In this document: positions 56,630-64,000 of the stretch, one piece after another
Layout: each line of letters opens with the position of its first letter
Position numbering within the stretch: the stretch's first letter is position 1
Assembly: GCA_029532415.1 (NCBI GenBank)
Contig: JAQOTA010000060.1
Coordinates: 558,001-622,000, forward strand
DNA: 64,000 nt
DNA from: Marasmius tenuissimus
Lineage: Eukaryota; Basidiomycota; Agaricomycetes; Agaricales; Marasmiaceae
Direction of reading: 5' to 3'
Program-made: the position numbers and the translations under genes
The notes under the pieces: model-generated
What the model saw: only the letters and a program-made list of their open reading frames with translations
Databases searched by the model: none
Told to the model about the DNA's origin: nothing

Positions 56630-59279
56630 ATGAGCCGACGCATCAGGCAACTCGAGGATGCTCTTTCCCTGCTCCAACCTTCCCATCCTCTCCTTCGCGA
56701 CGAATACTTGAGGATCAAGTTTCCGCCCAATTCTCCAGAGGACACCGCAATCGAAAAGGAAGACGTCCCGGCTGAGGCGGCAGATTTGGCTGACGCATAC
56801 GGGACCCTAACTCTCGAGGCAGGGGGTCGTAGAAGATACCTAGGCAGAACAGGAGGATCTGAGGTATGCACGGTTCGAGCTTTACTTAGTTGCAATGTTT
56901 CTGAGTTGTCTCATAGAATCTGATGGGCGTAGTAAGTGTATCTCCCTCATTGACACTTCCAAGTGTTGACCAACGAGGCAATCCTCAGGGAGAAGATCAA
57001 CATTCGGCAGAGTCCGAATCTACTTATTCTTCCGTTCCCCCGGGAATTTCACAACTCTCCCGCTTTTTTCCTTTCATGAATGGTCCGCAGGATGTTCCGC
57101 CCTCACTTAGTGTGATCATCGATTACCTTCCTGAGAACGCACGCGCACGCTCCCTCTGCGAGGTGTTCCTAACGCAAACCTCGTGGTCCCCTAGGCTCGT
57201 TATGCGGGACGAGTTGATTGATGATATTCTCACACCCGTATACGCATACATTGAGTCTAAACTCACTCACAGAGCTCCAATCGAAGATGAAGCATTACCC
57301 GTATCCCCACATCGTCTCGCCGTTCTCTTCCTTGTTCTCGCTCTTGGAACGCTCGTGGACCCCACTCTGAAGCCCTATAGCAACGACGCAAAGTATTTCT
57401 TTGACCTAGGCAAGGCATGCCTCTCTCTCAATAGTGTGCTGGAGTCGTCGGAACTTGCGACCCTTCAAGCGGTGACTTTAACAGGTTATTTCTTCAACCA
57501 TGGAGGCCCTTGGTACTCGACAGAGGCCCCTTGGTCCCTTCTAGGACTGTGTACAAGCATGGTTTATAGAGTTAGTGATTTTAATCCTCTGAATCTTTAC
57601 ACGCTCAAGTCGCCCGACTCTCAGCTTGGGCTACGTACGCGTCTCCTTTCTCTCAGCCGTCTTTAACATTCAAAGGGAGTTATTAGATTCGGAGAGCCCG
57701 AAATGGAATTTGGATCCTAAGACCATCAATCGTCGTCGGGCGTTGTTTTGGGACGTCCACTTCATTGATACATTCTATGTGAGTTGTAAAACTCTTGGGA
57801 TTGCAACCAGTCGTTGACGTCAATGAACAGAGTCTGTCTCTTGGACGTCCATCTGCGCTTCACGTTTCTTTCATTAATTGCCCGTTCCCCGATGACCCGG
57901 AAGATCCCATAGAAACAGAAATCATGAAACGTGCGACCGTAGTACACTTCATCTTTCTAGATCACTGACCTCGTGTTTTGTCAGTTCTCCGTTGGGGATG
58001 GAAATTTTGCAAAGACGTAGTTTCGCAAGTCACTATCGCAACCCTGAAACCCCATATCCCGGACTACGCAACTATACTGGAATTGGACAAAAAGATACGA
58101 GAACACGGGGTGCCGCCTGACGACGTGAAAGCCGACCCCCCATCTCTCCATACGCGGGGAGTAAGACTGAGCGCTACGAGTTGCGTATTCTTCCGAAAGC
58201 CATTGACTTGTGAGCTCATCGTAGCAACAATAGCGTCGATACATCTTCATCGCTCGTTTTTCCTCAGAGCCATCAAGGATCATCCCCGTGATCCGATGGG
58301 CAGCCCATACGCTTTGTCTTTCCTGGCAGCGTATAGAGGCGCTTCAACAGTCATCCAACTGGACGCGAAGGCTTGCTCTCAAGATTCCTCTTGGCTGACT
58401 AGGCGCTGGGGTGTATTCAACAGTCGTGGGTTAACGTCCTTTTTTCTTGTCACCGGCCACTGACGTTCACACGCCTCAGTTTTGTCTGCTGGTATCATAG
58501 TTGGTATGATCGTTTCCCATTGCCCGACCCACAATACGGCGCAAAAAGCGTTCGAAGATTTGACATTACTCGTGGACATGTTCTCGGGGATCTCGAACTC
58601 CTCAGGTCGTGCCAGGGCCGCCCACGGCGCCCTCAAGAAGATGCACGATAAGGCTATCAGGATATTGAACGAAGCGAACGGACAGGAAGGAGCACATCGA
58701 GGACGCAGCGAAGTTCACGACGGCAGGGTGACTACGGACGACGATTTAGAGATATTTGCCGATCACGCGATAGCGAAGGTGAGCAACAGCGGAGGGGAAA
58801 ATGATCATCGGGGCACTAGCTCTGCAACCTCGGTTCCGTCTCAGCCTGCAATACAATATGGACGGGACCCTAGTCCTAGTTCCGGTCAAGCTCCTGGGAT
58901 CGCTTTCTCGTCACCTTCTGGCCAGGGGCTTCCTGCAGCACACGGAGGCGACTCGTTCGCGTTATCTTCGTTCCCCACCACAGGTCGGCCACTTGCCCCT
59001 GGCTTTCACCTCCAGGAGCGCCAGGACCATCATCAAGCAATAAATGTTCACAACACATATCATCATCTTGAGATTGAGCACCAACCACGGCACCAGAGTA
59101 GCCCGGAGGATACCTTTTATGTGGAATGGGAAAGGCATCCCCCGCCACACGCGATTGTGCACCCACCTACCGCAGGGATGATGGGGGGAGGAATGAATGC
59201 ACAGTGGCTTGCACTCATGCAGGAGGAGGGGTTTATAGATCCGTATCCGGGGAGTCTGAATACGCCTCACCAAACGTGA
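56630..59279 (+). CDS. Fungal-specific transcription factor domain protein, zinc cluster apparently missing
   Basis: Exons 56630-56863, 56917-57570, 57625-57634, 57687-57778, 57831-57930, 57985-58160, 58215-58422, 58480-59279 (2274 nt, 757 residues). The protein begins in the dimerisation helix usual just after the zinc cluster (LKVEEMSRRIRQLEDALSLL), then SHPLLRDEYLRIKFPP. The regulatory domain follows: PWSLLGLCTSMVYRLGLHSESPKWNLDP, TINRRRALFWDVHFIDTFYSLSLGRPSAL, IHLHRSFFLRAI, then a Q/H/P-rich C-terminal activation-like tail. The frame stays open to about 56550 without an ATG, and no C-x2-C-x6-C motif was found upstream in any frame. Exon 3 is 10 nt and encodes the LGL(H) core. The intron at 58161-58214 is in frame and less certain. 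Either an unrecognised 5' exon exists or the DNA-binding domain was lost. Confidence 0.72.
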
Positions 59280-59768
59280 GTGAGCTGCCATGGTTTCCGG
59301 ACCGACTGAAAACCCACTTGTACGTGCAGAACGTACTGATTGGAATTCTTGGCTTCGTCTGGAAAGGGGAAGTAGACGCCCTCGTGCATGATCTACAATG
59401 GCGCGATTCGGTGAGACGAAGTGCTCATACGGTCGTTTGAAGCTCACGCCTTTGATTCTAAGGGACATTATGTAGTCAGTGTAAAGTATATAGCAGTAAT
59501 TGAACACCATAACACCTCAATCCCGATTCTCAATCATGGAAGAACATCGACCTTGCATTGTTCTATCAACGTGCTATAGCTAAACCGAAGGACTTGCCAC
59601 CCTCTGCCAACTCTCCCTTCATTTTGGCCGTCGGGTAATCGCTATTCAAGTACCATTACGGCCCGCCGGCTCTCTTTGAGCCAGGATGAATCTTTCTCCC
59701 CTGTGCTGCTGTTCAAGCGATAGTCGCCAGCCCGAGGGGATAAGAGTGGTACTGATGTTTTCGGGTCT
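59280..59768. other. Convergent intergenic region
   Basis: About 490 bp between the convergent ends of the transcription factor and transporter genes; no gene seen. Confidence 0.45.
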
Positions 59769-61281
59769 TTAGACCTTTCGTGTAGCTTCGCCATTCTGGG
59801 GTTGATTTGACGCGCAAGGGCGACCCATATCAACGTCTTCTAAGCATGGAGCCTCGAAGATCTCCGTTGTATACACCATATGTAGCGTCCGAGCTGCGAC
59901 TAAGATCCACATTATCAACGTTCCCACGGCGTATATGCATCCATAGATCCGGAAGAATGGAGAGTCGAAGGTTGACCCGAGGCTGATGGTGAGGTTTGCG
60001 TATACACCCTGAACGATGGCAGTCAGCTCGACACCGTCACACGAAGTGACATTCCAAACGTACATTCGGGAAAATCAAGCCCCAGAAGGGAACCTTGAAA
60101 GGTATACGTGTGCGCCGAACCACTTGCTGAACCCCCAGGAGAGCGAAGACGCACCACATTGAACTGATGGACCAAAGGATGACAGCGATGCTCACGCAAA
60201 GGACATTGATAATGTCACCAGTTGATGACGATCGTAAAATCGAAGATTCGCCGTAGTTCAAAGGAAATACGGATTTGTAAAATTGACCAGCGAGCAGGAC
60301 TGAGAAGCCGGCCTGGCCCGTCGGACCTAGAGGGAGAAAAACGGAGATAATGGTGGCGCCAGGTGGTAATCCGTATATGATGAGTCGCATCATGTACACG
60401 GTGAGCAACATCATCGCGAGACTGAGGCCGATCGTTACTATGCACACGGAAAACGTTTGGGTGAGAAGGGCATGCGAAGGACTGTAATGGTGCAAAGCGG
60501 GTGCCAAGACGCCACCAGTAGACGATGCGACGATGAGCGTGACAACTGGGAGCAACCAAGCAGCGGTCATCTTCTCAAGTGAATGGTTCTGCGTTGTTTG
60601 CCTGGCGGAGAGTAAGTGACTGAAGAGCTGCGATGGAAAATACACATACATGACATGGAGCATCCCCCAACAGCAAACTATAGATAGAATCACGTCCAAC
60701 CACCAGAGTGCCCACACGGTGTAGAGGAACCCTTTCCCTCCCACTTGATATCTCTGGTTAATCAGAGTGACACAAATGTTCAGAAGGGTTGTAGCTCCCA
60801 TCGGAAATGTGCCGGTGTAGAGGCTCTGAACGGGATGCGATATCATGACGGACCAAACTCCAGGAAACATGGTGTAACGGGCGATGGAGATGACCGTGAA
60901 GAGTACAAACAAGACGAGATTGAGGAAGAAGAATATCAGCGCCATAACGTGCATTGCGGTCGTGTCCTTTCCATAGGGAAACGCGTTGAAGAGCAGGCTA
61001 ATCGAGCCAGTCCCTAGCATCAGGCCAAATTCCAGTCAGATTGGACGCCTCGGTTCTGGCTCAAAGTTTACGCACCCATCGTCACCGCAAACCTTTGGGC
61101 CTTTCAAGTCAGAACCAGTCGAACCCAACATAATAGATCATAACTTGCCATGCTGGGGTGAAATTCCTGTCCGCACAGAACACTTGAGCCGTGAGCGTAC
61201 ATACACGGAAATGAAGGTGAAAGTGCCGTACCTAATGATCTCTTTGACGTTCTTCTGGCGAGGATTGTCGTCTGTAGCCAT
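59769..61281 (-). CDS. TDT/SSU1-type transporter (sulfite or C4-dicarboxylate efflux family)
   Basis: Exons 59769-60008, 60064-60601, 60650-61013, 61076-61100, 61145-61166, 61232-61281 (1239 nt, 412 residues). A polytopic membrane protein with about ten hydrophobic segments. The N-terminal signature NFTPAW, then FAVTMGTGSISLLF, is the family hallmark. Later blocks are FPMGATTLLNICVTL, YTVWALWWLDVILS, SLEKMTAAWLLPVVTLIVASSTGG, MRLIIYGLPPGATIISVFLPLGPTGQAGF and FKVPFWGLIFPNGVYA. This is the tellurite-resistance/dicarboxylate transporter family that includes yeast sulfite pump SSU1 and S. pombe malate permease Mae1; FPMGA and LGPTGQ fit the SSU1 side, but the substrate is not proven. One intron is only 44 bp (61101-61144) and one of 48 bp is in frame (60602-60649). 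A TATATA stretch at 61358-61363 lies about 77 bp upstream of the ATG. Confidence 0.87.
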
Positions 61282-61631
61282 AGTTAGAGAGGCGACCCAG
61301 AAAAGGCCGAAAAGGCAGAGGAATGAAAACGGAACATGGCTGGTTCCATATTTTCCGTATATAAAGCGCTGGTGTCGAGCGCATTCCGAATTCTGCACCC
61401 ACAGTCGCACGTGATCTTGTGTCATTGGAGACACGCTCAGGATAGCTCTTCCTAGCTCTTCCTGTTAGCCGACCCTTCGCTACGGGCGTAGCTGTGACCT
61501 CAGAGCGGTCATCTTGCTCATTTTCTGGTCTAGGCAAGCCCAGTGCTTTGTATCGAGAAGCGTTACGTGCTGACTAGGACAGGCGCTAAACTGTAGCGGA
61601 ATTTCAGTGTTTCAATAATTCTCACGCTAGG
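61282..61631. promoter_or_regulatory. Divergent promoter, transporter and proline-rich protein genes
   Basis: 350 bp between divergent start codons, with a TATATA stretch (61358-61363, minus) serving the transporter. No gene. Confidence 0.4.
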
Positions 61632-63402
61632 ATGGGCTTCCTCGCCTATTTCTCCTCCAGCAGCCCTGCGACGGTCCAGACTCAAGCAAGTCAATCTCAG
61701 CCTGTCCTCGTCGTCGCGGTCGATGACGGCGACCAACAGCAGACGCTGCCTGCTCAGGATGCGGATGTGTCTCCCTCTCAACCGTCGCCAGCAGACCTCC
61801 CTCCTTCCCAACCTAAACCTCCTATCACCGAACCCTCTCAGCCAGAAGTGCCTCAGTCTCCTCCATCCAAGCCGAGAGCTCGCCGTTTCTCGCTGCAAGG
61901 ACTCAACAGAAACCCAGCTCCTCAGAATATTCACAAGAATGAACACAAGGCCATACTGACCGAGAAGGCGGAGCACAAGAAGGAGGCTCATGCAATGGCA
62001 GCACTATCGAAGCGAATCGCTCTTTCGAGGAGGTCGAAATCCGAGAAACAGGCGAAGGAGTCAGCCTTGATTGTCAGGAGTCTGATTGTCGGACCCTCAG
62101 CATCCTCTCCTTCAGTAACGACCGCGATTGCCAAACCCAGAATGAGCAAGCTCAAGTCCGATTTGTCGAAGCCAAAGAGGGCCAACAAAGTCATCGCTCA
62201 GCTCCGAAGTCTTCCAGCTACAGATTTGGCAGGGCAAACTTTGAAAGAGCATCCGTCGCCATCCACAAAGTGTGCACCAATACATGCTGTTTGCCTGGAG
62301 CACTCTGATATGGAAGAGCATGACCTACACTTCGCCCAACTGTCAGCCGCTGAGGATAGCGATGATCAGGTTAACCCTATTGATAAGTTGTCATCTATGA
62401 TCAATGAGATGCGCGTTGTCGATTTCTTCAAAGCGCCAGACCTGGGGCTTGGGCAACCTGGAGATGGACAGGGTCTTCTGGCGGGTGCTCTCCCGACGGC
62501 GGAAACCGTAATCAATGGGATCGAGCAGATAACACCACAGTTGATGGCTCTCGGATACGCAACTGGCAGAGCTATTGTTCCTGACCATACTGGTGAGCTC
62601 TCTCGTGTGTCGGCTTTCAAGTGGGTTACTGACGGGACTTTGTGCAGGTGTTTATCCGCCAATGGATCGTATATCCATCATCACATGTGAGGAGCACGCT
62701 CACCATGTACACACAGGAAACTGACCCGTATACAGACTGGTGGGGACTCGAAATTCTCCTGCCTCCTCCTTCACTCGAGTACCTGGCTGTATGTTCACTC
62801 CCCCTTTTCTCTCCGGTTAACCGGCATTGACTTGTACCTTCATATCATCCCAGACCGCACGGTCAATCTCTAATACCGCCGTGAATTTCCTCTCAGCACT
62901 TTCCCTCGTCAACGGTGGTGTACGAGAGATCATTCCGTTCGTTCGGTATATCTCCCAGTTCATCGAGTTCGAGTTCAATTCGATCAAGGCCCAGGACAAA
63001 GGTGAAGGAGTCGTTTGTGCTGCCACATGGTTCGTGGCCCCTTTTAACTATCACCGGTCGAAGTTTCTAACCGAAGTCGATAGGATTATGCCCGCCGCAC
63101 TCATCCCCCGACCTTGGGATTTCCCTACGCCTCCCCCACCTCCCCCAACGTCTACGGCTATTCCGGAAGAGCCTGAACCCACGGAGACCGGCGATAAGGA
63201 GGAGACAAAGCGACCGCCGGCAGCACCGGTAGGTTCCCCTGCCGGTGGTAGTCCACCTCAGGAGCCCCCGAAGGCATCTCCTGGGACACCCCCTGCGAAA
63301 GTGGATCCTATTTCCTCGCCTACAGCACCCGACACCCCATTTGACCTCCCGACGGATGATCGTGCGGTGCCTGTGATGCCTATCACTATTCCTGTCAATT
63401 GA
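61632..63402 (+). CDS. Uncharacterised protein with proline-rich ends
   Basis: Exons 61632-62592, 62648-62686, 62736-62788, 62854-63402 (1602 nt, 533 residues). I do not recognise a named family. The first 85 residues are P/S/Q-rich; a very basic segment follows (KNEHKAILTEKAEHKKEAHA, ALSKRIALSRRSKSEKQAKES, KPRMSKLKSDLSKPKRANK), likely nuclear or nucleic-acid binding. The only compact part is about 250-420: KLSSMINEMRVVDFFKAPDL, TAETVINGIEQITPQLMALGYATGRAIVPDHTG, WGLEILLPPPSLEYLA, SISNTAVNFLSALSLVNGG, EIIPFVRYISQFIEFEFNSI, GVVCAATWFVAPFNYHR. It is helical in character with a small hydrophobic patch but no clear membrane segment. The C-terminal 100 residues are P/E/T-rich. All intron phases close. 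Function unknown. Confidence 0.75.
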
Positions 63403-64000
63403 AAGCATGGAACACTTGACTCTTGAGCTTTCTTGCGTTCTTTTCGATACGAGCTTTGTTACGAGGTTCACGTTTCACGACTGTTACGAATTTCAACCTA
63501 CATATACACATCATATACCACGTCCTTCAAAGACGCTGCATTCTTTATCCTGTAATATCGATTTCCCGTGTAATGTTCGTGCTGATCTTGCGTGCATGCC
63601 ATCCATCTTTTGTATTCGGGACTACTTATATACGTTATATACCGGTTCACTTTCTAATCGGAAAGCGATAATGGCAGAGTGAAATACCGTGTTCGCTCCA
63701 TTGAACGATACGAGCGACGGACTCCGGGCCATAAACCCATCCGTGAATCGTACTGAACAGCTTCATATCAGACACTTGTCCTTGCTCGGATTCTCACACC
63801 TTACGCCTTAGTCTGGCATACCTTTTTCCTGGGTGAAATATAGATGATATTTTGGTCAAGGTACAGTTACAGAGACGAAGCAGGTCATAACAGGGATAGC
63901 ATGTCGTCGATAGCTGAACGCTACGGTATGTCTCCAGACCCCAGTCTTTAGATACACAGCAGTAGATGTCGTGATTTCATTCGAGATCCTCTTTCACTCC
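63403..64000. other. 3' flank, end of window
   Basis: About 600 bp downstream of the last gene; no open frame with recognisable content on either strand. Confidence 0.45.

Noticed and set aside
56473..56895. 140-codon minus-strand open frame over the transcription factor start
   Set aside because: It is antisense to the conserved dimerisation helix and has no recognisable domain.
1..64000. CRISPR arrays, insertion sequences, rRNA, intact transposons
   Set aside because: None seen; the window is eukaryotic, intron-rich coding DNA without long repeats or transposase motifs.

Overview
This 64 kb window is nuclear DNA of a filamentous fungus, most likely a mushroom-forming basidiomycete (Agaricomycetes). 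Almost every gene is broken by many short GT-AG introns, mostly 48-65 bp. The gene content fits too: cerato-platanin, N. crassa-type het-c, PNS1, a fungal-specific complex I subunit, Zn2Cys6-family regulators and multicopy F-box genes. I joined exons by hand, using reading phase and recalled family conservation. Every model closes in frame except two that each carry a one-base frameshift. No rRNA, tRNA, CRISPR array, insertion sequence or recognisable transposase was found.

Layout. 0-9 kb: a methyltransferase-like protein, a secreted cerato-platanin, the GATOR2/SEA subunit MIOS (minus strand, one frameshift), divergent from it a TMEM242-like mitochondrial protein, then a secreted FMN-dependent alpha-hydroxyacid oxidase. 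10-17 kb: a flavin-containing monooxygenase and two tandem F-box/LRR-like paralogues, the second frameshifted. 17-27 kb: a UPF0643-type protein, the complex I 21.3 kDa-type subunit, casein kinase 2 beta with an apparent 4-nt microexon, divergent from it a Tat-SF1/CUS2 splicing factor, then a type II phosphatidylinositol 4-kinase with 16 exons. 27-35 kb: a duplicated intergenic element, the choline-transporter-like PNS1 (17 exons), the het-c homologue, and divergent SDH5/SDHAF2. 35-41 kb: two tandem PP2C phosphatases and a divergent eIF5-mimic protein (BZW/5MP). 41-53 kb, all minus strand: a Zn2Cys6 regulator, meiotic MND1, a 1012-residue disordered protein, NDUFS7 of complex I and a PAS-kinase-like protein kinase. 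53.6-56.6 kb is gene-poor. 56-63 kb: a fungal-specific transcription factor that seems to lack its zinc cluster, a TDT/SSU1-type transporter and an uncharacterised proline-rich protein.

How the genes relate. This is mainly a housekeeping stretch of independent genes. Themes are mitochondrial respiration (NDUFS7, the 21.3 kDa-type subunit, SDHAF2, TMEM242-like), nutrient and stress signalling (MIOS, CK2 beta, PP2C pair, PAS-kinase-like kinase, PI4K), and a more accessory flank (cerato-platanin, FMN oxidase, FMO, F-box pair, truncated regulator). Divergent pairs with about 330-540 bp between start codons are frequent and probably share promoters. The most unusual features are the microexons (3, 4, 10, 14, 15, 20 and 22 nt), the frameshifts in otherwise intact genes, the two local duplications, and the regulator that kept its regulatory domain but apparently lost its DNA-binding domain.
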